From positions 1 to 20,137 of IMG/VR virus record IMGVR_UViG_3300034106_000651: a stretch of DNA of 20,137 nucleotides; one strand, written 5' to 3'. Numbering within the stretch: the first letter of the stretch is position 1; each line of letters starts with the position of its first letter. Position numbers and translations under genes: made by a program. This stretch comes from a virus. The notes under the pieces are model-generated. The model did no database searches. It saw only the letters and a program-made list of their open reading frames with translations, and was not told the DNA's origin. Below, piece by piece: positions 1-9,363 of the stretch.

Positions 1-9
1 CCTCACGAC

Positions 10-1719
10 ATGCTTTCTGAGGAGGCGTTGAGGGGGCTTGAGGATTTTGACTTTTTCCGTACTTACTACCTTGGCCGTGTTCCGTCTCCGTGGCAGGTCG
101 AAGCAGCTTTGACACTTGTTGAGTTGTTGGAGTCTGAAGAAAAAGAATTTGTTGTTTTGAATGTCCCCCCTGGTGCGGGTAAGTCAACTTTGTTTCACGA
201 CGTGGCGGTGTGGGCAATTGTCCGTAACCGCCGTATCCGTGTGATGATCGGGTCGGTGTCTCAGAACATGGCGAAGATGTATTCTCGCCGTATCCGTGAA
301 ACGCTTGAGCGTGTGATGCCTATTGAACCTGACCCGATGATGGTCGAGAAGGGGTTGGCTGTCAACGCTGTCGGGTGTTTAACGATTGATTATGGAAGGT
401 TTAAACCAGTTGATAAAGGTGCGCTATGGAGAGCAGAAGAATTTGTCGTTGAACAACTGGACGGGAACGGGCTTGACAATAAGGAGCCAACCGTTCGTGC
501 CTATGGCATTGAAACAGAGTTCATTGGTCACCGTGCGGACTTGTGCCTTTTTGACGACGTGGCATCCCCAGATAATGCCCGTGAGTCGGTTGCCAGAGAT
601 AAGTTGCTGGAACGGTGGGATGGTGTCGCAGAGGCTCGGTGCGACCCAGGTGGATTATTGGCTGTCGTTGGGCAGCGTCTTGGATCAGGAGATTTGTACG
701 CGCATTGTTTGGCGAAAGAAACTTACGACATTGATGACGACATTAACTATGACGGTTCGGATGTGGAAACCCCTGAGGATGTTGAGAATGGTCAACCGAT
801 CAGGCAGAAGAAGTACCGCCATATCATCTACAAAGCGTATTACGAAGAACTAGATACGGGTAAAGAGTCCAGATCTTTCAAATCAAAGCCGTACCCTGAA
901 GGCCCACTGCTTGACCCGAAGCGTTTGCCGTGGAAAGACCTTTCGTTTATTCGTTACAACAAACCTGATGTTTTCAATGTTGTGTATCAGCAGGAAGATT
1001 TGGATATTGACTCTCGACTTGTTGATCGCACTTGGCTTACCGGTGGTGTTGGTAACGACGGGGTGATGTATAACGGTTGCATTGATAATGAACGCCTACC
1101 TGGGTACATACCTAACGGATTATCGCACCCACTGGTATCTATTGTCGCCGTTGACCCATCCCCCACAATGTTTTGGGCGTTCGTTTGGATCATTTACCAG
1201 CCTGATTTGAACCTGTACCACGTCGTTGACTTGGAACGCATCAAATTAACCGCTGAAGAAGTGCTTGGCTACGACACAATGACCGGCACATACTCAGGAA
1301 TGATGGAAGAATGGCAGGAACGCTCGGTTGAATACGGTTATCCCATCTCACATTGGGTTGTCGAGATCAACGCAGCGCAAAGATTTCTTCTTGCCCACGA
1401 CTTTGTACGCAAATGGCAGTCAATGTGGCGGGTAAACATTATTCAGCACACCACTTCCCGTAACAAATTGGACGAAGCCCTCGGTGTTGAGGCGTTATTA
1501 CCCCCTGTTGTCCGATCTGGTGCGATTCGGTTCCCCACTATGCGTGGAAACTGGAAAACTCTTGCAGCTGTTGACGAGTTAACGAAGTGGAGTAGGGATA
1601 AAAAGAACGGAACCGACATTGTGATGGCGTTATGGATGGCAATTTTGAACCTGCCGAACCTGACCCAAGTAAAGAAGCCTCCTCGACAGTGGCGACCGTC
1701 ATGGATGATAGGTGACTAG
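10..1719 (+). CDS. terL: Terminase large subunit (packaging ATPase and nuclease)
   Basis: This is the DNA-packaging motor: it pumps genome DNA into the prohead through the portal and cuts the concatemer. The 569-residue length is normal for the family. The ATPase half shows a Walker A loop at residues 51-60 (NVPPGAGKST), a Walker B strand at about 178-184 (LCLFDDV, with the Asp pair 182-183) and a coupling-type segment at about 219-230. The nuclease half has the expected RNase H-like acidic residues: D382 (VAVDPS), E452 (VVEINA) and D536 (GTDIVMALW). The portal gene follows 41 bases later, the usual order. The ATG at 10 is the first in the window, but the frame is open to base 1, so the true start could lie upstream. 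No small terminase subunit is visible. The function is secure; the exact start is not. Confidence 0.95.
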   Translation: MLSEEALRGLEDFDFFRTYYLGRVPSPWQVEAALTLVELLESEEKEFVVLNVPPGAGKSTLFHDVAVWAIVRNRRIRVMIGSVSQNMAKMYSRRIRETLERVMPIEPDPMMVEKGLAVNAVGCLTIDYGRFKPVDKGALWRAEEFVVEQLDGNGLDNKEPTVRAYGIETEFIGHRADLCLFDDVASPDNARESVARDKLLERWDGVAEARCDPGGLLAVVGQRLGSGDLYAHCLAKETYDIDDDINYDGSDVETPEDVENGQPIRQKKYRHIIYKAYYEELDTGKESRSFKSKPYPEGPLLDPKRLPWKDLSFIRYNKPDVFNVVYQQEDLDIDSRLVDRTWLTGGVGNDGVMYNGCIDNERLPGYIPNGLSHPLVSIVAVDPSPTMFWAFVWIIYQPDLNLYHVVDLERIKLTAEEVLGYDTMTGTYSGMMEEWQERSVEYGYPISHWVVEINAAQRFLLAHDFVRKWQSMWRVNIIQHTTSRNKLDEALGVEALLPPVVRSGAIRFPTMRGNWKTLAAVDELTKWSRDKKNGTDIVMALWMAILNLPNLTQVKKPPRQWRPSWMIGD

Positions 1720-1722
1720 TGT
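1717..1722 (+). promoter_or_regulatory. Weak candidate -10 element before the portal gene
   Basis: The hexamer TAGTGT overlaps the terminase stop codon. It lies in the string TAGTGTGATACC, which closely resembles TAGTGTAAGATACC upstream of 15863. A start about 7 bases downstream would give a leader of roughly 30 bases with an AAAGG ribosome site at 1750-1754. No -35 element or TG extension is evident, so this is only a lead. Confidence 0.2.
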
Positions 1723-1760
1723 GATACCTTTACATCCGTTGAATCTAGTAAAGGTCGCGC

Positions 1761-3593
1761 ATGAAATCAGTTGAGGAAATTGTTGATCTTTATCGTGAGC
1801 GTCATCAAAACCTTGGGCCGATCCTCCAGCAGATGCGTGAGGTGCGCCGACTCGCTAACGGTGAAGTAGTTGTACCCCTGTCCGAGTTGGATCGTACATC
1901 TCGTTCATCTGTAGCGAACCTGTTTGTTCAGGGTCTTGACCAAATGGCTATGCGTGTCACCTCGACATCCCCTTCTCCGTATTTCCCTGCCCTGCGTGAA
2001 GGACAAGATCGCTCCATGCAACTTGCCCGTGACCGCAAGCGAGCCATGCTGTCCATGTGGGACCAAAACCGCATGAACCAAAAGGATCGCCGACGTGCGC
2101 GTAACTTCTTCGCCTACGCCTCAGCCCCCGTTTTCCTCAAGCCAAACCTTGATAAGCGTCTTGTCGAATGGCATCTTCGTAACCCCCTTGATACCTTCGC
2201 TGCCCCTATCACGGACGAATCAAACCCTGTCCCTGAGAATGTCATCTTCTCCTACAGCCGTCCGTATGCATGGGTTATGCGTAACTACGGCCCATTGCTG
2301 AACGGTGTTCTTCGTGTTGGCAACCCCAACCCTGACGATCTGTTCACCATCCTTGAATATGTATGCGAAAACGAAATCGTTGTGTTGGTGCTGGGATCAG
2401 AAAAAGATCGTGACCCAATCACCGGTGGTGCCTACATGGGTCGTGCAGCGGTAGAACTGTCTCGTATATCCAACCGTGCTGGTATGCCATTGGTTGTCAA
2501 CCCCCAGCGTATTACGCTTGACAAGCCCCGTGGACAGTTTGATGGTCTGCTTGGAATGTATTACACCCGCGCTCGACTTCAGGCTCTCACCGAAATCGCT
2601 ATTGAGCGTGGCATTTTCCCCGATGAATACCTTGTTTCCCGCCCAGGTGAGAACGCTGAAATCATCCAGATCGCTGACGGCAAGACAGGGCAGTTAGGTG
2701 TTGTCAAGGGTGGCGACATCCAAGTACAACAGTTAAACCCTGGCTACAAAACAGATACAGCCTTGGATCGACTTGAACGCCAAGAGCGTTTAGAGGGTGC
2801 TATCCCTGCCGAGTTCGGTGGAGAATCAGGCACCAACATCCGTACCGGTCGCCGAGGCGAATCCATTCTTTCAGCCACCGTTGACTTCCGAGTCCAAGAA
2901 GCACAAGACACATTCGCAGCTGCCCGTGTTGAAGAAGACAAAATCGCTATTGCCCTTGAAAAAGCATATTGGGGTAACACCTCCAAGTCTTTCTTCATGC
3001 CAGGCAGCTCAGGCGGTATGAAGGATTACACCCCGAACAAACTGTGGGAAACAGACTTCCACTATGTCTCATACTCAGCTGCAGGTTCCGACGTGAACAA
3101 CCTTGTTATCGGCTTGGGTCAGCGTCTCGGTGCAGGACTTATTTCTAAAGAATCAGCCCGTGAAGCAGACCCGTTGGTTGCAGATCCTGAGTTGGAAAAG
3201 GATCGCATCGTTGCCGAAGCAATCGAGTCGGCATTGCTGTCCTCCATCCAGTCACAAGCTGCAGATCCGAACGGCCCATACCAGCCTGACGACCTCGCCT
3301 TTATCGCTGATCGTGTTCTTCAAAACAAGATGTCGTTGCCTGAAGCAATTCAAGCAGCACAAAAGCGCGCACAGGAACGGCAGGCAACACCTGTCCCTAC
3401 TGGCGCACCTGAAGCACAGCCAGGTTTGTCTATGCCAGGCATGGGTATGGAACAGCCACCGTCTGCTCCGCAACCTGGCGGTATTGAAGGATTACTCGCA
3501 CAACTTGGCGGAGGAGGTGGAGGACTTCCATCACCGGCTGGACCGATGAGTTCACCTTTACCTCCAATGCCACCAATGGGAGCAGGGGCTTAA
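1761..3593 (+). CDS. Portal protein
   Basis: The 610-residue protein is best read as the portal, the dodecameric ring at one capsid vertex through which DNA enters and leaves. Support is mainly its place directly after the terminase, its size, and an N-terminal half with the helical, Arg-rich character of phage portals (for example SSVANLFVQGLDQMAMRV, about residues 49-66). A long helix-rich stretch at about 370-400 (SATVDFRVQEAQDTFAAA) would suit the stem/wing region. The last 60 or so residues are a flexible Gly/Pro/Met-rich tail containing GGGGGG, probably disordered. The ATG at 1761 is supported by AAAGG at 1750-1754, six bases upstream. The stop is followed immediately by the next ATG at 3594. 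I recognise no single diagnostic motif, so the call rests partly on gene order. Confidence 0.85.
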   Translation: MKSVEEIVDLYRERHQNLGPILQQMREVRRLANGEVVVPLSELDRTSRSSVANLFVQGLDQMAMRVTSTSPSPYFPALREGQDRSMQLARDRKRAMLSMWDQNRMNQKDRRRARNFFAYASAPVFLKPNLDKRLVEWHLRNPLDTFAAPITDESNPVPENVIFSYSRPYAWVMRNYGPLLNGVLRVGNPNPDDLFTILEYVCENEIVVLVLGSEKDRDPITGGAYMGRAAVELSRISNRAGMPLVVNPQRITLDKPRGQFDGLLGMYYTRARLQALTEIAIERGIFPDEYLVSRPGENAEIIQIADGKTGQLGVVKGGDIQVQQLNPGYKTDTALDRLERQERLEGAIPAEFGGESGTNIRTGRRGESILSATVDFRVQEAQDTFAAARVEEDKIAIALEKAYWGNTSKSFFMPGSSGGMKDYTPNKLWETDFHYVSYSAAGSDVNNLVIGLGQRLGAGLISKESAREADPLVADPELEKDRIVAEAIESALLSSIQSQAADPNGPYQPDDLAFIADRVLQNKMSLPEAIQAAQKRAQERQATPVPTGAPEAQPGLSMPGMGMEQPPSAPQPGGIEGLLAQLGGGGGGLPSPAGPMSSPLPPMPPMGAGA

Positions 3594-3971
3594 ATGGCAA
3601 AGCAATATCCAAACCGATCCGATCTTCGTAACGCCGGTGGCAAAGTAGCCAAGCAGACAGCGACAGGTCAAACCTATGGCGAAGCAAAAAAGCAGATGGA
3701 TGCACAGTCGGCAGTGCCAATGGCTGCAGCTCCTACCGATGCCCCGCCACAAATTCTTCCTGGTCAGTTAGGTGCGTTTAACCGCCCAACAGAACGACCT
3801 GATGAGCCTGTTACCGCTGGTGCATCTTTCGGTGCTGGACCTACTCCACGCACACAGTTCGCTGTCCCTACAAGCGATCCTGTTTTGACAGAGTTACGCG
3901 CTTTGTATTCTGCTTATCCTTCTACAGAACTTGCGGATATGCTTGACTCGTATGTTCGTGAGGGGTATTAA
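3594..3971 (+). CDS. Small uncharacterised virion-block protein
   Basis: This 125-residue protein is not one I recognise. The N-terminus is basic and polar (KQYPNRSDLRNAGGKVAKQ), the middle is rich in Pro, Ala and Gly and looks disordered, and the last 30 residues form a probable amphipathic helix (VLTELRALYSAYPSTELADMLDSY). Such an architecture, a disordered body with a C-terminal helix, suits a small accessory that docks on a partner. The ATG directly abuts the portal stop, and its TAA overlaps the next start as TAATG, so it is likely translated by coupling with the portal and the large protein. It could be a minor head component or chaperone; nothing in the sequence decides this. Confidence 0.75.
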   Translation: MAKQYPNRSDLRNAGGKVAKQTATGQTYGEAKKQMDAQSAVPMAAAPTDAPPQILPGQLGAFNRPTERPDEPVTAGASFGAGPTPRTQFAVPTSDPVLTELRALYSAYPSTELADMLDSYVREGY

Positions 3972-6900
3972 TGCCGATTTTTGAAGGCGACCCAGTCACA
4001 CAAGACGCACGATACAAAGCGTATTACGACCAACAAAAAGCAGAACAAACAGCAAAAGAAACTGCGACCCCCGACGTTGCTACTCGTGCTTCACAGATCT
4101 ATAAAGATGCTCCGTATATCCCTGCCTCTGTCATTATCTCTATGGCTAAAGCAGGCACATCACCTGAAGCAGTTGCTGCAATTAAAAAGTCTGCGGCACA
4201 ACAAACAGCAGGACAACTAGACCCAGCCAAGCCAAAGAAAAAAGGCTGGTTCCAAGAAGTTATTCACGACAATATAAAAGCAGCTTCTCGATGGAGTTTT
4301 GCTGGATTGTCGCTTATTCCTGATCTGGTTCAAAACGTCGCTTCTCAAGCATTTTCTGGTAACGACCCAGCAGGGTTTGATGGTTGGTTTAAGTCCACCC
4401 AGTTAGGCACATTGATGTCTAATACTCAAGAAGCCGGTGAAGGTTATTTCCTCAGCCAAAAGGCAATGGAAACACAGGCTGAGCGCGCACGTCGTGTCCG
4501 TGGAACAATCAATGGCAGTGCTTGGACTATTGGCCGTGGGTCTGCTGAACTTGCTTTTACACCTGGTTCTAAACCGTATTCAATTTTGTCGGGATTTGTT
4601 GACGCTGCCGTACAGATCGGTACAGATCCAACGATGTACGCAGGTAAAGCGGTTAAAACAGCAAGGCTTGCTAAGGCAACATTGCCAGGCATATCTGCGG
4701 TTGATGAAATTGAAAGTGCCGCAAAACTGGCTAAAGGTGCCGCAGGTTTAGGATCAGCAGACAGCGCAGCCTTTGAAGCATCAAAGTTTGGTCAATGGGT
4801 TTTGTCTGACAACCGAGCGAAGCGTTTGGTTGCCCGTGTTGTCGAGGTTGCAAGCGATACCACAAAAACTATTGATGAAAAAACTTTGTTTATGTTGGAA
4901 AACATTGACGGTTTAGACACGGTTACTGCCAAAGCATTTGCTGAGGCTGATGACGAAGCAAAAGTTCTTGGTCTTCTTGGTACAGCCTCTGCTCGTTTAG
5001 CAACAAACCCTGCCGACGTTCTTCTCCCGACAGACATCAGAGATATCCGTCTTGCCAGATTTGGTGCGATGATCGGCGATGAAGTAAAGGAAAGAATCCC
5101 TTTGTGGCGTTCATTTAGAAACGGCCGTTGGTTTGAAACAATGCCTAAAGGATCTGTCATCATTAACGGAACTGGTGCAGATAAAAAAGCAGCAGTTATT
5201 TCTTACGCCCGTTATTTGCGTGGAGCAGGTCTTGGTGACGATTCGCAAGAGTTCAAGACAGTTATGGCAAAGGTGATTGAAGCCTATTCAAGCACTGATC
5301 CATCGACTGCCCGTGCTTCAGCAAAAGAAGCCTACGACCTAGTTATTGAAACCGTATTCACAACTATTGGTGGCAAATCACCTGGCGCAACACAGTTCGC
5401 TCAAGAAGTTATTGGCGCAGCCAAGAGCGCAAAAGCCCGTGTATTCCAAATTGACGAATACGGAAATGCCGATGACGGCGGAGCATTGCAGATCCTAAGG
5501 ACTCTTTTGCCTGCGAATGTATTTGATGACATTCCTCTCAACATCCAAGACAAGGTTGTTATTAACGGCCCAGGTTCTTTGACTGAACTTGCAGACGACG
5601 TGGAATACCTCCCCGACTTCCGCCGTGTACGAGCATTAGCAGGGAACCCATTCTTTACCCGCAACACAGCAGGTAAGCAAAGAGCAGGAACAATCGCTGC
5701 CGAGTTTGTACAGCAAGAGATTTGGAAACCATTGGCTCTCGCCACCGGTGGATATGTGATGCGTAACATGATTGACGCACAAACCCGTATTGCCATGTCA
5801 GGAATGTCGGGTATGTTCAGTCACCCGCAAGATTTCATTCTGTGGGTTCTCCGCAAAAAAGGAAACTTTGACATCACCGGTGAAGACTTCGGTGGTATTG
5901 CGGGCAACTGGAATAAAGAACAAGACGAGTTTTGGAAAGCACTCACCTTTGATGTTCACAAGAACCTTGAGAACCCTTGGGGTGTAGAAGAAGCACTGTT
6001 CCGTAACGGCAACTTCTCCATTGTTGACCGAGGAGACGACGCAATCGCTCATGTCACTGGTTATGTTGACAACCTTGCATTGATCCACGCCGACCCTGTT
6101 TTGGTGCAGATCGCACAACTAGGTTTAGAAAATCTCACCCAGCCTCAGCGCACACAGCGCATTGTTGATTGGCTATACAAGCCTGAGAACAAAGAACTTC
6201 TTGGTCAGTTGCGTAATTACTTTGCTGAAGGAATTAAATATGTTGACCCGACAACCGGTCAAGCAGGTCGAATCCGTATTGACCCAGCAGACCTTGACGA
6301 TGCAGTCAACACTTGGGTTGATCGACTTTCAGAGTTCAAAGTAGGAACCGTTGTTAAAGACAACGAGGATCTTCGTGTGGTGGCCGCCTATAACAAAGTC
6401 CCTTTAACTGTTGAATCGGCACCAGGCAAATTTGTCGCTGTTGCCACACAAAATGTTGATGTCAACTCTATTAATCCAGCAGACATCCTTTCAGGTAACG
6501 GTGGTATCGGATCTGTTGTTCGTCTTGCAAGCGGCGAAGAAGGCGTTATTGTCCGTCAAGTAACAACGTCGGCTGGTGTAGATGAATTTGTTATTCAGCC
6601 TGTTTATGCAGGTCCTGCATTTACAAAAGATGGTTTAGGTACACAGAACCTTCGCAATCTTCTTGACACTCTTGGTGGAGATCAGAAACTTGCCCCTAAA
6701 GTTAAAATTGCTCAGCGCGGTCGTGGCGACTCATCTGATCTTGGTAAAAAGTTTTTACAAGTCAAAGACAGTGCGGTTGACTTCTTCTTCGTGAACCTTT
6801 ACGGAAAGGCAACCCAAGCACTTGAAAAGTCTCCGGTGTTCCGCCAGTATTACTATCGAGAAGTTTTTCAGAACGCAGACCTTTTAGATCCTGCCGAGGC

Positions 6901-8593
6901 AGCTGCTTTGTTGCAACGGGCTAAACAATCTGCATCTACTGCAAATATGAGCCTGAGCCGATACTTGGGTGGCAAAGATGTTGTTAGCAAACTTGAAGAA
7001 GTTGCTGCGATGACAGGCTCTAAAGCCACTGGAACTGTTGATCAGTTGGATGACTACGCTAAAGCGGTTGCTTTACGCAACACAAAAGAACTTTTGTACA
7101 ACGCCACAGAGCGTTCCAACCTTGAAGATGTTCTTCGTATTGTTGTACCTTTTGGTTCAGCATGGAAAGAAGTTCTCGGAACCTACGCAAAAAGCATTGT
7201 TGAAGATCCGACCCGCATCCGCAAAGCACAAGTTATTTTTGACGGGGCAAGAAAATTTGACCCCGACAACAACGGTGAAGGTTTCTTCTACAAAGATGCA
7301 ACAACCGGTGAGTACTCTTTCAACTTCCCAATGTCAGGTCAGTTATCAAAACTTTTGACAGGCGTTGAAGCACCGATGCAGGCACCTGTAAAGCGCATCT
7401 CAATTGGTCTTGGCGTTGTCCCGTCTATCGGGCCGATGGCTCAAATCGCTGCTTCTAAGATCATCCCTGATACCCCAGCGACCGATTCAATTGTTAAGTT
7501 TCTTTTGCCTTATGGCAGAAAAGAAGGACTGTCTATTACCCCGTTGTGGATTCAGCGTTTCAACCAAGCATGGGAAGGTGATACGCAGAAACTTGAAACG
7601 GTGTACGGCAACACCTATATCGAGACACTTCGTGCGTTGTCGGCATCTGGCGAGTATGACCTTGCTGATCCGAACGAACAAGAAAAACTTTATGCTGATG
7701 CAAGAGGTAAAGCCCGTGCGTTGACAGCACTTCGTGCATTGGGTCAGTTCTTTGGTCCAACGTCGCCAGCACCTGAGTTCAAAATTGAAACCATTAGCGG
7801 TGACTTCTATGGCACCCAGTTGGTGAAAGAGTTCCAAAAGCTGCAAGATCCCAATTCAATAGGGGCTGATGGTGCAGCAGGTAACTACGACACAGCGGTA
7901 AGCCGGTTCTTGGACATCTACGGCAACGATGCTTTGTTGTACATTTCAAACAAGACAGAATCAATCGCTGGTGGTCTGGAAGCAACCGATGAGTTCGGTG
8001 ACTGGGAACGCAGTGAAGGTAAAGGCTTGATTAGTCAATACCCTGATGTGGCTGGTTTCATGGCACCAGGTGGTGACGACTTCTCATTTGAGGTCTGGTC
8101 ACGCCAGTTGTCAAAGGGTCGCCGTCGCCGTCTGACAGATCGTGAGATTGTCGAGTTGGCCCAGTACAAAGCTGCTTCTGCCCAGTACCGTGAGTTGCGT
8201 GACAAGTTGCCACCACGCCCTACTGCGGATCAGAAGCGTTGGCTTCGCCAGTGGCGTGTCAAGTTAAACAAGGAATACCCTGGCTTCCCTGTGGTCGCCG
8301 AGTTCAACCCTGGTGAGTTCCCTAAGAAGTTGGAGCAGTTAGATCGTCTTGTCAAGGATGACCGTTTGATTGGTAACGACGTGGCTGATGCGACTCGTCA
8401 GTATTTGACAGCCCGTGATGCAGCCGTTGAGCGTTATGTTCAAGCCGGTGGTGCAGCAGGTGGGTTCTCGACTGCTACTGCTGCGGCACCTTTGCGTGAC
8501 TGGCTCGCCGGTATTGGCAAGGCGTTGAAACAGGACACCCCTGAGTTTGCTCGACTGTATGAAAGACTATTATCTAACGAGGTTGAAGAATGA
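3971..8593 (+). CDS. Giant virion protein (1540 aa), putative internal or ejection protein
   Basis: This is the largest gene in the window. I see no catalytic motif such as a transglycosylase or protease site. Visible landmarks include a basic then amphipathic stretch at about 86-116 (KPKKKGWFQEV, KAASRWSFAGLSL), a segment at about 580-613 (WKPLALATGGYVMRNMIDAQ), a conserved-looking PVFRQYYYREVF at about 955-966, and VPFGSAWKEVLGTYAKSI at about 1058-1075. A SIGPMAQIAASKI segment follows near 1150, an RRRR run near 1382, and a charged helical C-terminus. The PF-x-x-AW segment recalls PF motifs in large uncharacterised proteins of environmental phages and in large polyvalent injected proteins; that resemblance is from memory and needs a profile search. 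The TAATG start overlap, GAGGGG just upstream and position between portal and scaffold favour a minor head or DNA-ejection protein. It is not a typical tape measure. Confidence 0.8.
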   Translation: MPIFEGDPVTQDARYKAYYDQQKAEQTAKETATPDVATRASQIYKDAPYIPASVIISMAKAGTSPEAVAAIKKSAAQQTAGQLDPAKPKKKGWFQEVIHDNIKAASRWSFAGLSLIPDLVQNVASQAFSGNDPAGFDGWFKSTQLGTLMSNTQEAGEGYFLSQKAMETQAERARRVRGTINGSAWTIGRGSAELAFTPGSKPYSILSGFVDAAVQIGTDPTMYAGKAVKTARLAKATLPGISAVDEIESAAKLAKGAAGLGSADSAAFEASKFGQWVLSDNRAKRLVARVVEVASDTTKTIDEKTLFMLENIDGLDTVTAKAFAEADDEAKVLGLLGTASARLATNPADVLLPTDIRDIRLARFGAMIGDEVKERIPLWRSFRNGRWFETMPKGSVIINGTGADKKAAVISYARYLRGAGLGDDSQEFKTVMAKVIEAYSSTDPSTARASAKEAYDLVIETVFTTIGGKSPGATQFAQEVIGAAKSAKARVFQIDEYGNADDGGALQILRTLLPANVFDDIPLNIQDKVVINGPGSLTELADDVEYLPDFRRVRALAGNPFFTRNTAGKQRAGTIAAEFVQQEIWKPLALATGGYVMRNMIDAQTRIAMSGMSGMFSHPQDFILWVLRKKGNFDITGEDFGGIAGNWNKEQDEFWKALTFDVHKNLENPWGVEEALFRNGNFSIVDRGDDAIAHVTGYVDNLALIHADPVLVQIAQLGLENLTQPQRTQRIVDWLYKPENKELLGQLRNYFAEGIKYVDPTTGQAGRIRIDPADLDDAVNTWVDRLSEFKVGTVVKDNEDLRVVAAYNKVPLTVESAPGKFVAVATQNVDVNSINPADILSGNGGIGSVVRLASGEEGVIVRQVTTSAGVDEFVIQPVYAGPAFTKDGLGTQNLRNLLDTLGGDQKLAPKVKIAQRGRGDSSDLGKKFLQVKDSAVDFFFVNLYGKATQALEKSPVFRQYYYREVFQNADLLDPAEAAALLQRAKQSASTANMSLSRYLGGKDVVSKLEEVAAMTGSKATGTVDQLDDYAKAVALRNTKELLYNATERSNLEDVLRIVVPFGSAWKEVLGTYAKSIVEDPTRIRKAQVIFDGARKFDPDNNGEGFFYKDATTGEYSFNFPMSGQLSKLLTGVEAPMQAPVKRISIGLGVVPSIGPMAQIAASKIIPDTPATDSIVKFLLPYGRKEGLSITPLWIQRFNQAWEGDTQKLETVYGNTYIETLRALSASGEYDLADPNEQEKLYADARGKARALTALRALGQFFGPTSPAPEFKIETISGDFYGTQLVKEFQKLQDPNSIGADGAAGNYDTAVSRFLDIYGNDALLYISNKTESIAGGLEATDEFGDWERSEGKGLISQYPDVAGFMAPGGDDFSFEVWSRQLSKGRRRRLTDREIVELAQYKAASAQYRELRDKLPPRPTADQKRWLRQWRVKLNKEYPGFPVVAEFNPGEFPKKLEQLDRLVKDDRLIGNDVADATRQYLTARDAAVERYVQAGGAAGGFSTATAAAPLRDWLAGIGKALKQDTPEFARLYERLLSNEVEE

Positions 8594-9363
8594 GCGATAA
8601 CAACACAAACACAGACATAGATCTTTCGACCCTTCCTCCACTTGGGCAGGTTGGATCTGGCGGGTACACACTTCTTCCTACGGTTAAGTTGCCTAAAAGA
8701 ACTGCCAAAGGTGCAGACAAATCCATCGGGACAATCCCCGCTGAAGACATTATTTCAGCGTCAGCAGGAAACAAAGATTTTGTTTATATCGGCCAAAACC
8801 TTGTCAACAATTCTGGTGTTATTACCCGTGGTCAATACTCAGAAGATGAGGCTTACTCTGAGTTAGCAAAACTTGCCCCTGCCGAACGTCGCCAGTTGCA
8901 GAACCTTTTGTATTCGGTCGGTGCGTATGGCAGCTCTAAACCTTCACGATCTGGGTTTAATAGTTCTGACTTCTCTGCTATGCGTGAAGCAATGCTGTAT
9001 GCCAACGCCAAGGGTGTAACGCTTGATGTTGCTACTTCGATGATGGCAACTGAACTTGGTGGTGGCGTAGGCGGTGGCGGTGGTCAGCGTATCCGTACCA
9101 CTGCGAAACAGGATCTTCAAACCGTGTTCCGCCAAGTGTCCGGTCAGGTTCTTGGTCGCCGTTTGTCCGACTCTGAAGTGGAAAAGTTTGTTAAGGCTTA
9201 CAACCAAAAAGAGATTTCTGAAGCCTACGGCGGTGAGGCTGCACCACAGGCTGATGTGGCTGCTATGGCACAGATCGAGTCTGCTGTCCCTGAAGAAGCA
9301 GGGGCTGTGGGGATGTTGAAGTTGAGCAATGTTATTGATAGCGCAATTAAGGAACTTGGATAA
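8590..9363 (+). CDS. Uncharacterised structural-block protein (257 aa)
   Basis: I do not recognise a named family. The first 60 residues are polar and probably flexible. A Gly-rich linker (GGGVGGGGG, about 156-164) precedes a C-terminal helical segment at about 175-207, LQTVFRQVSGQVLGRRLSDS followed by EVEKFVKAYNQKE. This LGRxLSxxEVxxFxxxY pattern looks like one seen in minor virion proteins of environmental phages that sit beside giant structural proteins (recalled, not searched). The start overlaps the previous stop as ATGA, with GAGG at 8579-8582 giving good spacing, so translation is coupled to the 1540-residue protein. Its stop overlaps the next ATG as TAATG. It probably acts with its neighbours as a minor head or ejection component. 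Confidence 0.75.
   Translation: MSDNNTNTDIDLSTLPPLGQVGSGGYTLLPTVKLPKRTAKGADKSIGTIPAEDIISASAGNKDFVYIGQNLVNNSGVITRGQYSEDEAYSELAKLAPAERRQLQNLLYSVGAYGSSKPSRSGFNSSDFSAMREAMLYANAKGVTLDVATSMMATELGGGVGGGGGQRIRTTAKQDLQTVFRQVSGQVLGRRLSDSEVEKFVKAYNQKEISEAYGGEAAPQADVAAMAQIESAVPEEAGAVGMLKLSNVIDSAIKELG

Noticed and set aside
386-853. 155-codon frame on the + strand inside the terminase gene
   Set aside because: It overlaps the region between Walker A and the nuclease of a clear terminase, has no ribosome site, and its product shows no coherent composition.
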